64,000 nt of DNA, taken from contig NZ_LT839648.1 of the NCBI RefSeq assembly GCF_900176885.1, positions 1,708,947 through 1,772,946 on the forward strand. Reading direction: 5' to 3'. A program made the translations under genes and the position numbers. Every line of letters starts with the position of its first letter. The first letter of the stretch is position 1. Shown here piece after piece: positions 16,860 through 28,513 of this stretch. This DNA is from Oceanobacillus senegalensis (lineage in GTDB: Bacteria; Bacillota; Bacilli; Bacillales; Amphibacillaceae). The notes beneath the pieces were generated by a model. The model made no database searches. It was not told the DNA's origin and was given only the letters and a program-made list of their open reading frames with translations.

Positions 16860-18728
16860 TTACATCACTCGTTTGAACATTTTTTCCAGTTCATAAGTTG
16901 AAAAGTGGACAATAATTGGTCTGCCATGTGGACACGTAAATGGATCAGTCGTATTTCGAAGGTCCTCCAGTAAACGAAACATTTCTTCCTGATTTAAATA
17001 ATGATTTGCCTTAATGGATCGTTTACAGGACATTAAGATGGCTGCATCTTCTCGTATAGCTTCAATATTAACCTTCTCATCATTCATGACTTGCTCAACC
17101 ATCTCGCGTATAACCTCTTCTTCAAATCCATTTGGAAACCAATTAGGGTGGGAGCGAATGACATAGGTTTGGTTACCAAACTGTTCAAAAAACAACCCAA
17201 CCTTTTCTAGATCTTCCTTATACTGTTCGATAAAAATGGATTCTTGCTTCGAAAATTCAAAGGTCATTGGTATAAGTAATTCCTGTGACTCGTTAGATGG
17301 ATGCCCAAGCTTTTCTCTAAAAAATTCATATTTAATTCGTTCCTGTGCTGCATGTTGATCAATCATATATAATCCATTTTCATTTTGAGCAAGGATATAC
17401 GTACCTTGTAATTGACCAATCGGATACATGGTGGGTACCCTTTCTTGAGAAGCATTAGCATATTCTTTCTTCGTTTCTTCCAACTGTACTGGTTCCCGGA
17501 CAATTTCATCCTGATTTTCTTGTTCCTCAACAAGTTCATTCCTGGTTATGGTTTCAGTAGATAATGGAGCCATTTCTGTATTAGATTGGTCCTTATTTTG
17601 CATAAATGCTTCTTTAGGAGCTTCTATAGGTGCCTCAACAGGATTTAAATTCTCCGCTACACCCTTATTACTTTCAAAATTCATGGTATGCTGATAGGAT
17701 TTTTCTTTTGGCTTCGGTTTCTTATGCTCCAGTTCAGGAATTAACGTTATCTCTCTAAATTTGTCGCGAATCAATCCCTCAAGAAGAGTAAATAATTCTT
17801 TATCCTTACTAAAACGAACTTCCAGCTTGGTTGGGTGTACATTTACATCTACTAAAATAGGATCCATCTTAATAGAGAGTACGACAATTGGTGAACGTCC
17901 AATTGGAAGCAAGGTGTGATATCCACGTACGATAGCATGATGGAGTGGAATGCTTTTAATATACCTACCATTAATGATGGTGGAAATGTAGTTTCTGGAT
18001 GCTCTCGTTACTTCTGGTTTAGCAATATAACCCTCTATTTTAAAATCTAATGTTTCATGTTTAATAGGGAGCATATTCTTTGCTACGTTCATGCCATAAA
18101 CTTGTGAAATAACCTGCAGCATATCACCTGTACCCGCCGTTTTAAACAACCCTTTTCCATTATGGGTGGCTTCAAAGCGGATATCGGGATGGGAAAGGGA
18201 TAACCTGTTTAACAGGTCGGTAATATGCCCTAATTCTGTATGAAGGCTTTTCATGTACTTTAGACGTGCTGGAGTATTAAAGAAAAGATTATCAACCGTT
18301 ATCTCTGTCCCTTTTCTGGCATCACTTTTCTTCTTCTCAATGGTCTTTCCACCTTCCAACCTTAAAATCGTTCCCGCTTCTGTGCCTTCCGATGTTTTAA
18401 TCGTTAACTGACTAACGGAAGCGATACTTGCAAGTGCTTCGCCACGGAATCCCAATGTCTTAATATGGAATAAGTCATTTTCATCCTTGATTTTGCTAGT
18501 GGCATGGGGAAGAAAAGCGCGCTCAGAATCTTCTTCACTCATTCCATCCCCATTATCCGTTATTTTTATTTGTTCTAGTCCCGCTTCTTTAATCTCTACC
18601 TTAATCCATGTACTGTTCGCATCGATACTATTTTCGACTAGCTCTTTAACTACAGATGCGGGTCTCTCCACCACTTCCCCTGCAGCTATTTTATTAGCTA
18701 ATGCATCTGACATTTGGTATATCTTCAT
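16860..18728 (-). CDS. mutL: DNA mismatch repair protein MutL
   Basis: 622 residues. The N-terminal GHKL ATPase has the [20 protein letters not shown] motif, ITDNGDGM and [13 protein letters not shown] Gln/Glu-rich linker (about 340-440) leads to the C-terminal endonuclease domain with [12 protein letters not shown] near residue 454 and CPHGRP near the end. It nicks the strand after MutS finds a mismatch. The start at [11 protein letters not shown] (18728) follows AAAGGATG; the longer frame from 18764 has no ribosome-binding site. It begins 42 bases after mutS ends. Confidence 0.96.
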   Translation of the reverse strand: MKIYQMSDALANKIAAGEVVERPASVVKELVENSIDANSTWIKVEIKEAGLEQIKITDNGDGMSEEDSERAFLPHATSKIKDENDLFHIKTLGFRGEALASIASVSQLTIKTSEGTEAGTILRLEGGKTIEKKKSDARKGTEITVDNLFFNTPARLKYMKSLHTELGHITDLLNRLSLSHPDIRFEATHNGKGLFKTAGTGDMLQVISQVYGMNVAKNMLPIKHETLDFKIEGYIAKPEVTRASRNYISTIINGRYIKSIPLHHAIVRGYHTLLPIGRSPIVVLSIKMDPILVDVNVHPTKLEVRFSKDKELFTLLEGLIRDKFREITLIPELEHKKPKPKEKSYQHTMNFESNKGVAENLNPVEAPIEAPKEAFMQNKDQSNTEMAPLSTETITRNELVEEQENQDEIVREPVQLEETKKEYANASQERVPTMYPIGQLQGTYILAQNENGLYMIDQHAAQERIKYEFFREKLGHPSNESQELLIPMTFEFSKQESIFIEQYKEDLEKVGLFFEQFGNQTYVIRSHPNWFPNGFEEEVIREMVEQVMNDEKVNIEAIREDAAILMSCKRSIKANHYLNQEEMFRLLEDLRNTTDPFTCPHGRPIIVHFSTYELEKMFKRVM

Positions 18729-18770
18729 GCAAACAACATCCTTTCTTTCTTTGAGGTTGTTCATCGCACG

Positions 18771-21377
18771 CTATTTTACATTACTATTTTTTGCTTCCTT
18801 TTGTAATCGGTACAATTCATTCATTGCATCCATCGGTGTCATTTCAAATAAATCAACATCTAATAACTTTTTAATAACTTTTTCCGTAGGTTCCGATGTT
18901 TTTCCTGTATTCGGAATTTCTTGTTTTTTCTCTTTCGGTTCAACAAAGAAGGATAATTGATTTGTTTCAGATTGTTCATCCGATGAATCTAGTTCTTTGG
19001 TATTTCCTGATTCTAAATCTTGCAAAATCGCACCTGCTCTTTCTATTAATGTTTCAGGTAAATTCGCAAGCTTGGCAACATGAATTCCGTAACTCTTATC
19101 TGCTGCTCCCTCATTAATTTGATGCAGAAATACTACATTTCCTTCATACTCCTCTGCTCGTACATGAATATTTTTTAAATGAGGTAATGTTTCCTCTAGT
19201 GTGGTTAATTCATGATAGTGAGTAGAGAATAATGTCTTGGCATGTACATGATTGTGTATATATTCTACTATGGCTTGGGCTAATGCCATTCCATCATATG
19301 TGCTTGTTCCACGACCAATTTCATCTAGCAAAATCAAACTCTTATCTGTTGCATTAGCAATAGCATGATTTGTTTCTAGCATTTCTACCATAAAGGTACT
19401 TTGACCTGATACTAAATCATCTGCCGCTCCAATACGGGTAAAAATTTGATCGAAAATGATTAGCTCACCATCGTCACTTGGAATAAAACAGCCAATCTGT
19501 GCCATGATTACCGTTAATGCGACCTGCCTCATGTACGTACTTTTACCAGACATATTGGGTCCTGTAATTAATAAAATGTGCTTGTCATCATCTAACGTAA
19601 TATCATTCGGTACATAAGCCCCATCCTTCATCACCTGTTCGACCACCGGATGACGGCCGTTTTTAATATGAAGCTGCTTTTCCCCAAATGTTGGGCGTTT
19701 ATAATTATTTTTCTCACTCACCTCTGCAAATGCCTGTAGAACGTCAATCTGACTAACGACATCTGCTAGTTGCTGTAATGCAGGAATATGTTCTTTGATA
19801 TGTTCACGAATATCTGTAAATAGTTCGTATTCCAAATCAACACTTTTTTCTTCCGCTTCAAGAATTAATTGCTCTTTTTCCTTTAATTCAGGTGTAATAA
19901 ATCGCTCGGCATTTGTTAATGTTTGCTTTCGTTCATATTTTCCCTCTGGCAACAGATGTAGGTTTGCTTTAGTGACTTCAATATAATAGCCAAATACTTT
20001 ATTAAAACCAATTTTCAATGATTTAATGTTGGTTTCCTGTTTTTCTTTCGATTCTAATTCTGCAATCCATCTTTTTCCATTTCGAGAGGCATCACGATAC
20101 GTATCAAGTGTATCATTATATCCGTCTTTTATAATTCCGCCTTCCTTAATGGATATTGGAGGGTCATCAATGATTGCATGATCTAATAACTCTACAATAT
20201 GATCCGGATAAATCAAATCCCGTGCAAGGTTCTTGATTTGTTCTTGTTCAAATTGGTTTAATGTTAACTTCAATTCCGGGATTTTTTGCAATGATTGCTT
20301 CAGTTGGATTAAGTCCCGTGCATTAACATTTCCAAAAGCAATCCTTCCGGATAAACGTTCTAAATCATATACTGACCTTAATGTCTCCCGAACAGCATCT
20401 CTTTCCATAAATCCATGGTAAAAACCTTCGACTGTATCTAGCCGATTTTCAATGCGCTTTCTATCTAACAATGGACGTTCCAACCACTTTTTCAGCATTC
20501 TTGAACCCATAGCTGTAACCGTCTGATCAAGAACCCAAAGTAAGCTACCATGTTTTCCTTTTTTAATGATGGTCTCCGTTAACTCCAAATTTCGTTTGGA
20601 ATACATATCAAGGGATAAATAATTCTTTAATTCTATTACTTCAGCTGGTTTTAAATGGTCCAATGATCGTTTTTGGGTATATTGAATATAATTTAACAAA
20701 CGACTAAACCCTGTCATTAGCCGTTTATCATTAAGATTATCACTTAGCTCTCGATATTCCCCATTAAATGTAATCTCATCCTGGTAAGACAAGGTTACAT
20801 TTAAACGTTCCTTTAATTGTGTTTGCAAACTTTCAGGAAGACTGGATGAAACAACGATTTCCTTAATAGGCTGGTTAAATAATTCATGAATAACCGCATC
20901 CCATCCATGGGTGATTAGAGTAATTCGGTTCTCACCCGTTGAGAGATCATTATATACAATGACATAGGAGCCGTCTTCAAAATGTGAGAGACTAGCAATA
21001 TAGTTATTCTCTCCCTCACTAAGCATATTACTTTCCATTACCGTTCCTGGAGTTATAAGCTGAACGACTTCCCTTTTCACAACTCCCTTTGCTGTTTTAG
21101 GGTCCTCCACCTGCTCACAAATTGCCACTTTGTATCCTTTATCAATCAATGCTTTAATATAACTCTCTGCTGAATGGTATGGTACACCGCACATTGGTAT
21201 CGGTTCATTCTTTCCATTGCCACGTTTCGTCAAGGTGATTTCTAGTTCTCTAGCAGCCTTGATTGCATCCTCAAAAAACATTTCATAAAAATCCCCAAGT
21301 CTGTAAAACAAAAAGGCATCTTTATAATCTGCTTTTATTTTCATATACTGTTCCATCATTGGTGTCAGCTTTGTCAT
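18771..21377 (-). CDS. mutS: DNA mismatch recognition protein MutS
   Basis: 868 residues. The N-terminal mismatch-reading motif is [11 protein letters not shown] (Phe-X-Glu). The C-terminal ABC ATPase has [13 protein letters not shown] near residue 607, [14 protein letters not shown] and FSTHYHELT. It detects mispairs and recruits MutL. The ATG at 21377 lies 11 bases after GGAGG; the open frame begins earlier only because the ribosome-binding site reads through as TTGGAG. It is followed closely by mutL on the same strand. Confidence 0.97.
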   Translation of the reverse strand: MTKLTPMMEQYMKIKADYKDAFLFYRLGDFYEMFFEDAIKAARELEITLTKRGNGKNEPIPMCGVPYHSAESYIKALIDKGYKVAICEQVEDPKTAKGVVKREVVQLITPGTVMESNMLSEGENNYIASLSHFEDGSYVIVYNDLSTGENRITLITHGWDAVIHELFNQPIKEIVVSSSLPESLQTQLKERLNVTLSYQDEITFNGEYRELSDNLNDKRLMTGFSRLLNYIQYTQKRSLDHLKPAEVIELKNYLSLDMYSKRNLELTETIIKKGKHGSLLWVLDQTVTAMGSRMLKKWLERPLLDRKRIENRLDTVEGFYHGFMERDAVRETLRSVYDLERLSGRIAFGNVNARDLIQLKQSLQKIPELKLTLNQFEQEQIKNLARDLIYPDHIVELLDHAIIDDPPISIKEGGIIKDGYNDTLDTYRDASRNGKRWIAELESKEKQETNIKSLKIGFNKVFGYYIEVTKANLHLLPEGKYERKQTLTNAERFITPELKEKEQLILEAEEKSVDLEYELFTDIREHIKEHIPALQQLADVVSQIDVLQAFAEVSEKNNYKRPTFGEKQLHIKNGRHPVVEQVMKDGAYVPNDITLDDDKHILLITGPNMSGKSTYMRQVALTVIMAQIGCFIPSDDGELIIFDQIFTRIGAADDLVSGQSTFMVEMLETNHAIANATDKSLILLDEIGRGTSTYDGMALAQAIVEYIHNHVHAKTLFSTHYHELTTLEETLPHLKNIHVRAEEYEGNVVFLHQINEGAADKSYGIHVAKLANLPETLIERAGAILQDLESGNTKELDSSDEQSETNQLSFFVEPKEKKQEIPNTGKTSEPTEKVIKKLLDVDLFEMTPMDAMNELYRLQKEAKNSNVK

Positions 21378-21502
21378 AATAATAAAATCCTCCAAAAACC
21401 GATATTTACTCTAGCCATTATAGCATAAATGGTCGAAAAAAAGAGTCTTGATTGTTTTACTTTTATTTCTAGTAGAGTGATTATTAAGGTATTTATTTAA
21501 AC

Positions 21503-21532
21503 AAAAATGCGAGGGAATCCCCCTCGCATTTT
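21503..21532 (-). terminator. Rho-independent terminator of cotE
   Basis: An 11-12-bp stem (AAAATGCGAGGG / CCCTCGCATTTT) with a 4-base loop is followed on the minus strand by TTTTGTTT. It directly follows the cotE stop. Confidence 0.92.
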
Positions 21533-21534
21533 AC

Positions 21535-22098
21535 TTAATCCTTTTTATTTAAGAAATCGGCTTTAACGTCTTCTAGTTCTTCATCTGTTACCTTGTAGTC
21601 CCATGCTTCATCATCGTCATCATGATGATCGCCTACCGGATCTACTCTTACAAACACCTTAGTTTCTCCCATCACCTGTACCACAAACTCACGCTCAATC
21701 TCAACAACGATTTTATGACCGTTACTAGCGATTTTGCATTCTAAGCAGTTTGGTTGCTGCATCACCTTTGCGAAAACATCATATTCATCACTGATTGTAT
21801 TCTTATCCATGATAGAAAGTGGAATAACGTCCGTATAATTTACCCGCTCTGTTACAACCTCTGTCTTGGTATTATCGTTGTAAGAATACCAAACGTTAAT
21901 GTCATAGCTACCTTTTATTTCCACCGTATCATCTGATTTCTTTTTAGCATTATATAAATGGTTAATAACCCAGCACCCTAGTATACTTGAAGGTCTATGT
22001 GATGGTGTGATGGAATGGGAATCCTGTGCAAATTTTCGCCCCTTCCCACAAACAGCTTTTGTAATAATTTCTCTGTATTCTTTATCAAGAAAAGTCAT
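21535..22098 (-). CDS. cotE: outer spore coat morphogenetic protein CotE
   Basis: 187 residues. Conserved stretches include [51 protein letters not shown] and QQPNCLEC, followed by an acidic tail ([10 protein letters not shown]). In B. subtilis CotE forms the ring on which the outer coat assembles in the mother cell. The start is ATG at 22098 after GAGGAGGTAAAGG; the longer frame from 22140 lacks a site. The stretch 22099-22341 upstream must hold its sporulation promoters, but I cannot place them with confidence. Confidence 0.95.
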   Translation of the reverse strand: MTFLDKEYREIITKAVCGKGRKFAQDSHSITPSHRPSSILGCWVINHLYNAKKKSDDTVEIKGSYDINVWYSYNDNTKTEVVTERVNYTDVIPLSIMDKNTISDEYDVFAKVMQQPNCLECKIASNGHKIVVEIEREFVVQVMGETKVFVRVDPVGDHHDDDDEAWDYKVTDEELEDVKADFLNKKD

Positions 22099-22341
22099 AA
22101 TTACCTTTACCTCCTCTTTTTTCATAGTCATTTTATGCAAGACAAATACCTAAAGTGCATAGCGATTTAATGAAAAGTGGAGTTTGGATTTTTCTTTTCG
22201 TTTTATTGAGTAGTATGGATTACTAAAACGAAAGAAATGGGTGATGTATTTGTTTCTATATCCTATGTAAGGAACCCAGATAATGTTTATAAATGTAGGC
22301 ATTTTTCTTAAGGAAAGTTATTTGTGACGTGAAATAGATAG

Positions 22342-22767
22342 AATGCGCAGTAATTTTCTAGGAGATACTTGGTGTGATGCGTTTGTTGATTTTCACTACG
22401 GACAGTCGCTTTCGGGAACGGCTTCGGCCTTCGTAGAAAAAGATGTCTTCCTTTTTTAGAGTCGACTTCCCTCCCTCAATCAATCCGGTTAATAGTGAAA
22501 AACCTATTAATTATTTCAGCTAAATTAAATGTTAAAAACCTCCACACCAGCGGAGGAAATATACGAAGACTCCTCGAAAATAAAGTTCAATTTGTCTGAT
22601 TGCGATGCGTTGCTGCCATAGCGTTCCTTGTCCTGTGGGACGAGAGGCCTAGGTGAGACCCCGGAGTGCGTAGCACGAGGAGGGCTCAGCAGTCGCCTTT
22701 GGTGCGCGTAGTGTATTTCCGTAGCGGTATTATCATACAATCTTGATTTTTAGAGTTACTGCGCATT
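22342..22767. repeat. MITE-like element A with terminal inverted repeats
   Basis: Perfect 12-bp terminal inverted repeats AATGCGCAGTAA (22342-22353) and TTACTGCGCATT (22756-22767) bound about 426 bp. The right two-thirds holds the GC-rich core (GGAAATATAC at about 22555, GTGTATTTCC at 22711-22720), split by an insertion of roughly 56 bases resembling the CACAGGACAAGGA part of copies B and C. The left part has diverged, so copy A looks rearranged. It fills the ymcA-cotE gap. No transposase is encoded. Confidence 0.65.
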
Positions 22768-22783
22768 TTCGTTCAAATACGAC

Positions 22784-22823
22784 GAAAAAAAAACAGATAA
22801 AAGGATTGCTCCTCTTATCTGTC
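22784..22823 (-). terminator. Rho-independent terminator of ymcA
   Basis: On the minus strand ACAGATAA and TTATCTGT pair, followed by a run of eight or more T. It stands between ymcA and repeat element A. Confidence 0.88.
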
Positions 22824-22835
22824 TTTTATCATTTA

Positions 22836-23264
22836 TTAATGAGAACACTCAACTTTATTGGATGCTTTTGAACCTGTTTCACCCGCTAATACATCGCCAC
22901 CAGTTGATTTGATAACATTATTCGTTACTTCACGAGCAATGGTGCCAGATACTAGCTGCAAGACATCATTAACAACAACTTGAGTTTCTTTGAATTCTTG
23001 TACAATAGGAATGGAGTCTATTTCATCCTGCAAACGATTAATTTCCTCATCAGCTTTCTTCAATGCTTCCGTCTTGCCATATGCCTGAAAGTTAACAGCT
23101 TGCTTTTGCAGTGTTTTAATTTTTTGAATAAGCTTTTGAACTTTTTGATTTTCATTCAGCTTTGCTTCTACCTGCTTAAAGCGATCTATTTCATCTGTAC
23201 TTGAAAGCATCTCTGCTAATTTCTTCGCTTCATCTAGTACATCTTTTCTTGTGTATTTAGCCAT
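22836..23264 (-). CDS. ymcA: RicA/YmcA, regulator of RNA processing and biofilm/sporulation
   Basis: 142-residue helical protein with long coiled-coil-like helices (NENQKVQKLIQKIKTLQKQA) and a C-terminal Cys (VECSH). In B. subtilis YmcA forms the Y-complex with YlbF and YaaT, which binds RNase Y and carries iron-sulfur clusters. RNase Y (rny) and the cyclic phosphodiesterase ymdB lie in the same window. ATG is directly downstream of miaB with a one-base gap, so they form one operon. Confidence 0.9.
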   Translation of the reverse strand: MAKYTRKDVLDEAKKLAEMLSSTDEIDRFKQVEAKLNENQKVQKLIQKIKTLQKQAVNFQAYGKTEALKKADEEINRLQDEIDSIPIVQEFKETQVVVNDVLQLVSGTIAREVTNNVIKSTGGDVLAGETGSKASNKVECSH

Positions 23265-23265
23265 G

Positions 23266-24834
23266 TTAGTTCACCTCTATTGTGTTTTCCACCATTATAC
23301 CATCTAATGACCACGTTTTGGCTTCTGTAATTTTTACATCCACAATTTTACCAATTGCCGACTTAGGTCCCTTAAAATTGACTACTTTATTTTTTTCCGT
23401 ATAGCCTGCAAGAACATCTGGGTCTTTCTTACTTTCGCCTTCCACTAGTACTTTAACTACTTTATCCTTGTATTTTTTCATCGATTCAGCAGATTGTTTA
23501 TTTACTAACTCATTTAATCGATATAAGCGTTGTTTTTTCACTTGTTCAGGTACATCATCTTTTTTACGAGCCGCTGGTGTTCCCTCACGAGGCGAATAGA
23601 TAAAGGTATAAGCTGTTTCAAAGCCAACCTCTTCTACAAGAGACATTGTCTCCTCGAATTGCTCATCGGTTTCATTAGGAAATCCAACAATAATATCCGT
23701 AGTTAGCGTTACATTAGGGATAGCCTTACGTATTTTACGAACCAATTCTAAATATTCCTCACGGGTATACTTACGATTCATTTTCTTCAATACTTCCGTA
23801 CTACCCGATTGAACAGGAAGATGGATATGATCAAGGAGGTTACCACCCTTAGCCAATACCTCAATTAAATGGTCATCAAAATCCCTTGGATGTGATGTCG
23901 TAAAGCGAACTCTTGGAATATCGATTTTATGAATATCGTCCATTAAATCCCCAAAGGTGTAATCAATATCTTCAAAATCTTTACCATAGGCATTTACATT
24001 TTGCCCAAGCAGGGTAACTTCCTGGTAACCTTGTGCAACAAGATGTCTTACTTCTTGAATAATATCCTCAGGTCTCCGACTTCTTTCCTTCCCGCGAGTC
24101 ATTGGTACGATACAATATGTACAGAATTTATCACAACCATACATGATATTAACCCATGCCTTAATTTTACCTTTTCTAGCCTTAGGAAGGTTCTCAATAA
24201 TGTCTCCTTCTTTTGACCATACCTCTACAACCTTCTCTTTACCGAACATTGCGTCTTTCACCAATTGTGGCAGGCGATGGATATTATGTGTTCCGAAAAT
24301 CAAATCAACATGTGGGTGCTTTTTCATAATTCGATTGACGACGGATTCTTCTTGTGACATACAGCCACATACCCCAACAATTAGATCTGGATTTTCTAGT
24401 TTAAGTGGTTTTAAGTGTCCAATTTCACCGAACACTTTATTTTCCGCATTTTCGCGGATAGCACATGTATTCAATAGAATAATATCCGCTTCATTCGTAT
24501 CAGAAGTAGATTCGTATCCCATTTCATGTAAAATACCAGCCATTACCTCTGTGTCATGTTCATTCATTTGACATCCATATGTACGAATTAAAAATTTCTT
24601 CCCTTCCCCAATTGATTGCATATCTTCTGGAATAGAGAAATCATAATGGAATTTTACTTCTTCTTTATAGCGTTTTCTAGCTTTTTTTATGTCAGGTGTT
24701 TGATTTGCTTGAAAATACTTTGCTATCAAATCATCACTAGAAGTATTTTTTAAGCGTTCCATATTATCTTTATTATCTATATTTATATCTACTTTCTTAA
24801 TTTGATCCTGTTCTTTACGCTGCTTTTCGTTCAT
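23266..24834 (-). CDS. miaB: tRNA-2-methylthio-N6-dimethylallyladenosine synthase MiaB
   Basis: 522-residue radical-SAM methylthiotransferase. After a Bacillus-type N-terminal extension of about 80 residues come the UPF0004 domain with cysteines in [23 protein letters not shown] and GVCGCMSQE, the radical-[11 protein letters not shown] near residue 236 and a C-terminal TRAM domain. It methylthiolates i6A37, which MiaA makes. It is co-transcribed with ymcA. Confidence 0.96.
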   Translation of the reverse strand: MNEKQRKEQDQIKKVDINIDNKDNMERLKNTSSDDLIAKYFQANQTPDIKKARKRYKEEVKFHYDFSIPEDMQSIGEGKKFLIRTYGCQMNEHDTEVMAGILHEMGYESTSDTNEADIILLNTCAIRENAENKVFGEIGHLKPLKLENPDLIVGVCGCMSQEESVVNRIMKKHPHVDLIFGTHNIHRLPQLVKDAMFGKEKVVEVWSKEGDIIENLPKARKGKIKAWVNIMYGCDKFCTYCIVPMTRGKERSRRPEDIIQEVRHLVAQGYQEVTLLGQNVNAYGKDFEDIDYTFGDLMDDIHKIDIPRVRFTTSHPRDFDDHLIEVLAKGGNLLDHIHLPVQSGSTEVLKKMNRKYTREEYLELVRKIRKAIPNVTLTTDIIVGFPNETDEQFEETMSLVEEVGFETAYTFIYSPREGTPAARKKDDVPEQVKKQRLYRLNELVNKQSAESMKKYKDKVVKVLVEGESKKDPDVLAGYTEKNKVVNFKGPKSAIGKIVDVKITEAKTWSLDGIMVENTIEVN

Positions 24835-24935
24835 GGATTAACTCCTTTCTTTAAGCCTAGAAATATATGTATAAGTTTACAATTTTACAGTATAACCCTT
24901 ATTCTTAAATTTAACAATAAAAGAATAAATGGGCA

Positions 24936-24970
24936 AATAAAAACCTTCCCTATTAAAAAATCAGGAAGGC
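24936..24970 (-). terminator. terminator of spoVS
   Basis: On the minus strand CCTTCC and GGAAGG pair around a 14-base loop, followed by TTTTTATTT. It lies between spoVS and miaB. Confidence 0.6.
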
Positions 24971-24985
24971 TATAAGTATAACATA

Positions 24986-25053
24986 TTGTTCAAAAAATCC
25001 GGTAAATGGCAATACATTGGTGTGCTGGTTCATTTATCGGTTCATTTTGAATA
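24986..25053. repeat. degenerate palindromic repeat, GTTCAAAA family
   Basis: TGTTCAAAAAATCCGGTAAA at the left and CGGTTCATTTTGAATA at the right are imperfect inverted repeats. The sequence resembles the copy at 54327-54396 (TGTTCAAAAGTCAGGTAAA). It lies just after spoVS. Confidence 0.4.
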
Positions 25054-25064
25054 CGTTTTTAACG

Positions 25065-25325
25065 TTATCTAGGTTCGACAATCAGTTTAATTGCAGTTCG
25101 TTCTTCATTATCAATCATAATATCTGTAAATGCTGGAATGCAAATTAAATCCACTCCACTTGGTGCTACAAATCCCCTAGCAATTGCAACAGCTTTTACG
25201 GCTTGATTTAATGCACCTGCCCCAATCGCCTGAATCTCTGCTGTACCACGTTCTCGTAAAACATTCGCAAGTGCACCTGCTACTGAATTTGGACTTGATT
25301 TCGCTGAAACTTTCAATACTTCCAT
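25065..25325 (-). CDS. spoVS: stage V sporulation protein S
   Basis: 86 residues, the exact B. subtilis length, starting MEVLKVSAKSSPNSVAGALA. It is an Alba-like small protein needed for coat assembly and spore heat resistance in B. subtilis. ATG at 25325 follows AAGGAGGTACTAGTC; the frame from 25343 only reads through this site. The tdh and kbl genes that follow spoVS in B. subtilis are missing here. Confidence 0.96.
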   Translation of the reverse strand: MEVLKVSAKSSPNSVAGALANVLRERGTAEIQAIGAGALNQAVKAVAIARGFVAPSGVDLICIPAFTDIMIDNEERTAIKLIVEPR

Positions 25326-25531
25326 GACTAGTACCTCCTTCATTTGCTATTGTAGTTCTATTGCTACTATATTCTTGGAGATGTTAGCTTATTCCCTATT
25401 ATGCATCAATTTTTCATAAAATTCAATAAATCAAACCGTCAAAACCGCTAGAATTCAATGAGGATGCCAATTCAATATTTTTATTTTTTTACACTTTGTC
25501 CAACTACTACTTATGAATTTGAATAAAAGTA

Positions 25532-26329
25532 TTACCCAAAGAATGGGTGGTCATCATTAATTAATATTCTTTCTATATCCTTTGTTTTCCCGCTAGAAGG
25601 ATCAATAGTAACTAAAACTGCCCCCATTTGAGTCCTACCATTTTTCGGTACTTCAAAACGAACTGGCAAGGATGTTAAAAATCGCTTAATCACTGCTTCC
25701 TTTTCAACACCTAAAATTCCATCGTACGGACCAGTCATACCCACATCTGAGATATATGCAGTACCTTGTGGTAATATACGTTCATCTGAAGTTTGTGTAT
25801 GGGTATGTGTTCCAACTAAAGCACTTACACGTCCATCTACGTACCAGCCAATCGCCTGCTTTTCACTCGTTGCTTCCGCATGAAAATCAATAAAAATAAG
25901 ATTCGTACGTTTTTTTGCTTCCTCTATTAGCTCATCTGCCTTCTTGAATGGATCATCAATTGCGGGAAGAAAGGTTCTCCCTTGTAGATTGATTACAGCA
26001 ACCTCCACCCCATTTACATTAATATAAGTAATGCCCTTACCTGGAGTTCCTTCAGGAAAATTGGCAGGACGTATCATATATTTTGAATCATCAATAAATT
26101 CGAATATCTCTTTCTTATCCCATGTGTGGTTCCCCATTGTAACAACTTGGGCTCCCCATTCCATAAATTGCTTATAAATTTTTTCGGTAATACCTTTACC
26201 CGCTGCAGCATTTTCTCCGTTGATTATCGTTAAACTAGGTCGGTATTTTTCCTTTAGTTTCGGTAAGTATTCCTTTACCATATCACGACCTGGTGATCCC
26301 ACTACGTCACCAATAAATAATATTTTCAT
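25532..26329 (-). CDS. ymdB: metallophosphodiesterase YmdB
   Basis: 265 residues. The binuclear metal site is clear: FIGDVVGSPGRD, NGENAAAGKGIT, MGNHTWDKKE, IDFHAEATSEK and GTHTHTQTSDE. B. subtilis YmdB hydrolyses 2',3'-cyclic nucleotides and influences the choice between motility and biofilm. It follows rny as in B. subtilis, with spoVS next. The 188 bases between ymdB and spoVS show no clear terminator. Confidence 0.95.
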   Translation of the reverse strand: MKILFIGDVVGSPGRDMVKEYLPKLKEKYRPSLTIINGENAAAGKGITEKIYKQFMEWGAQVVTMGNHTWDKKEIFEFIDDSKYMIRPANFPEGTPGKGITYINVNGVEVAVINLQGRTFLPAIDDPFKKADELIEEAKKRTNLIFIDFHAEATSEKQAIGWYVDGRVSALVGTHTHTQTSDERILPQGTAYISDVGMTGPYDGILGVEKEAVIKRFLTSLPVRFEVPKNGRTQMGAVLVTIDPSSGKTKDIERILINDDHPFFG

Positions 26330-26553
26330 CCAATCATCCTATCTATTATATTACTTCTAGTTTTCCATAATGCAGATTTATTGTCAAAATTTTTTGCTAT
26401 GTAATCTAACCATTTCATTAATAATGTTATCTTTTAATAGCTTGATTTAGACACATAATTTGTATTTTGTACATGAAGTTGACCCAATTTGGTGCATGTT
26501 GTATTCCGCTTCAGTGAAATCCAAAGTAACTAAACATACGAAATATAAGATAA

Positions 26554-26594
26554 ATAAAAAAACAAAAGCAGTCGTAAAGACCACTTTTGTTTTA
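26554..26594 (-). terminator. Rho-independent terminator of rny
   Basis: AAAACAAAAG and CTTTTGTTTT frame an inner GTC/GAC stem, and on the minus strand a T-rich stretch follows. It begins 2 bases after the rny stop. Confidence 0.85.
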
Positions 26595-26595
26595 A

Positions 26596-28158
26596 TTATT
26601 TCGCATATTCAACTGATCTTGTTTCCCTAATCACGGTTACTTTTATGTGACCTGGATAATCTAGTTCCCCTTCAATTCGTTTACGAATTTCTCTAGCAAC
26701 ACGTACGGATTCTAAATCATCAATTTCGTCAGGTTTAACCATAATTCGAATTTCTCGACCCGCTTGAATTGCGAAGGATTTTTCAACGCCTTCAAATGAC
26801 TCGGAGATTTCTTCTAACTTCTCAAGTCTCTTAATATAATTTTCAAGCGTTTCACTTCTAGCACCTGGTCTAGCTGCAGATAATGCATCAGCAGCGGCTA
26901 CTAGTACGGCAATAATAGATGTAGCCTCTTCATCACCATGGTGGGAAGCAATCGAATTAATAACAATTGGGTGTTCTTTATACTTGATTGCTAATTCTTT
27001 ACCAATTTCCACGTGGCTACCTTCTACTTCGTGATCAATTGCTTTACCAATGTCATGAAGCAAACCAGCCCTTTTTGCTAACGTTACATCTTCGCCTAAT
27101 TCAGCAGCAAGTAAACCGGATAAGTACGCAACTTCTGTAGAGTGCTTCAACACATTCTGACCATAACTTGTACGATATTTTAGACGTCCAAGTATTTTCA
27201 CTAAATCTGGATGTAGACCATGTACACCTACTTCGAATGTTGTTTCTTCCCCAACTTCACGTATATATTCATCGACTTCACGTCTAGCCTTTTCCACCAT
27301 CTCTTCAATTCTAGCAGGATGAATACGACCATCTTGTACCAATTTTTCTAAAGCTATACGAGCAATCTCTCTTCTAATTGGATCAAAACCAGATAAAACG
27401 ACTGCTTCAGGCGTATCATCAATGATTAAATCAATACCAGTTAACGTTTCAAGGGTACGAATATTGCGGCCTTCACGCCCAATAATACGACCTTTCATTT
27501 CATCATTTGGAAGGTTAACAACAGATACTGTTGTTTCAGCAACGTGGTCTGCAGCACAGCGTTGTAAAGCAAGTGATAGAATACTTTTTGCTTTTTTATC
27601 CGCTTCTTCTTTCGCACGATTTTCCGCTTCTTTTATCATAATTGCTGAATCATGCTTCACTTCATTTTGAATTCGTTCTAAAATAATCTGTTTAGCTTGG
27701 TCTGTTGTATATCCGGAAATGCGTTCAAGCTCCGTTTGCTGCTTCTCTTTCATAGCTTCCACTTTGCTTTTCATTTCTTCAATTTGTTGTTGCTTTTCTG
27801 CTAGTGATTGTTCCTTGTTCTCTAACAAAAGTTCACGCTTGTCTAAGGTTTCACCTTTTCTATCAAGACTTTCTTCTTTTTGCAACAGACGATTTTCTTG
27901 CTTTTGCACTTCCGTACGACGTTCGCGCAATTCTTCTTCTGTTTGCTGACGAAGTTTATGATTTTCATCCTTCGCTTCAAGAAGTGCCTCCTTTTTAGAG
28001 GCATCTGCATTTCGATGTGCTTCCTCTACAATCTGCTTTGCTAAGTTTTCCGCACTAGAAATTTTAGCTTCTGCAATAGATTTACGTATCAGATAACCAA
28101 CAACAATACCGACGATCAGAGTAAGCAAAATGGAGATGATTACAAAGATAATGTCCAT
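26596..28158 (-). CDS. rny: ribonuclease Y
   Basis: 520 residues, the same as B. subtilis RNase Y. A single N-terminal membrane helix ([20 protein letters not shown]) is followed by a long Glu/Lys/Gln coiled coil (about 30-200), a KH domain ([15 protein letters not shown]) and an HD domain ([13 protein letters not shown]). It starts mRNA decay at the membrane. ATG at 28158 follows AGGAGGTGAAAAT; the longer frame from 28179 reads through this site. Confidence 0.97.
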   Translation of the reverse strand: MDIIFVIISILLTLIVGIVVGYLIRKSIAEAKISSAENLAKQIVEEAHRNADASKKEALLEAKDENHKLRQQTEEELRERRTEVQKQENRLLQKEESLDRKGETLDKRELLLENKEQSLAEKQQQIEEMKSKVEAMKEKQQTELERISGYTTDQAKQIILERIQNEVKHDSAIMIKEAENRAKEEADKKAKSILSLALQRCAADHVAETTVSVVNLPNDEMKGRIIGREGRNIRTLETLTGIDLIIDDTPEAVVLSGFDPIRREIARIALEKLVQDGRIHPARIEEMVEKARREVDEYIREVGEETTFEVGVHGLHPDLVKILGRLKYRTSYGQNVLKHSTEVAYLSGLLAAELGEDVTLAKRAGLLHDIGKAIDHEVEGSHVEIGKELAIKYKEHPIVINSIASHHGDEEATSIIAVLVAAADALSAARPGARSETLENYIKRLEKLEEISESFEGVEKSFAIQAGREIRIMVKPDEIDDLESVRVAREIRKRIEGELDYPGHIKVTVIRETRSVEYAK

Positions 28159-28465
28159 ATTTTCACCTCCTATTGCCATAGGTTTTCATTCATATTGTCG
28201 GCATGTAACATTTTTGGTGCATAATCTAACAATTAATGTTATAAAAATTATAAAATTATACATTCCCAATTGTAATTGTCTGTCACGCAATTGTCAAGAA
28301 TTCGCAACAGGAAATGATAAATGATGCAAAGCGTTTTCAGCCTTTCTGTGCTATGATTGACATCCAAAAGACTATGTTTTCGTGCGATTGATTTTCTTCC
28401 CAATTAAAAGCTTATCAATCGGATTTGCATTCCGTGCATAACCTGCGAACAATGAGTCTGCCAAT
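28159..28465. other. rny upstream region, no gene seen
   Basis: About 300 bases of AT-rich sequence between the recA terminator and the rny start. It must contain the rny promoter. Several TATAAT-like strings are present on the minus strand (around 28250), but none pairs with a convincing -35 box at the right distance. Confidence 0.4.
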
Positions 28466-28508
28466 ACGAAAAAACAATCCTAAACCTAAAAACGGTAAAG
28501 GATTGTTC
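28466..28508 (-). terminator. Rho-independent terminator of recA
   Basis: The minus strand reads AACAATCCT, ACC, loop, GGT, AGGATTGTT, then TTTTCG. It begins just after the recA stop at 28514. Confidence 0.88.
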
Positions 28509-28513
28509 GTTTA

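Noticed and set aside
22525..22740. Minus-strand open frame in repeat element A
   Set aside because: Translates the palindromic repeat core. No ribosome-binding site.
28325..28339. cre-like string TGCAAAGCGTTTTCA upstream of rny
   Set aside because: It needs one extra base in the middle compared with the CcpA consensus and lies far from a recognisable promoter.
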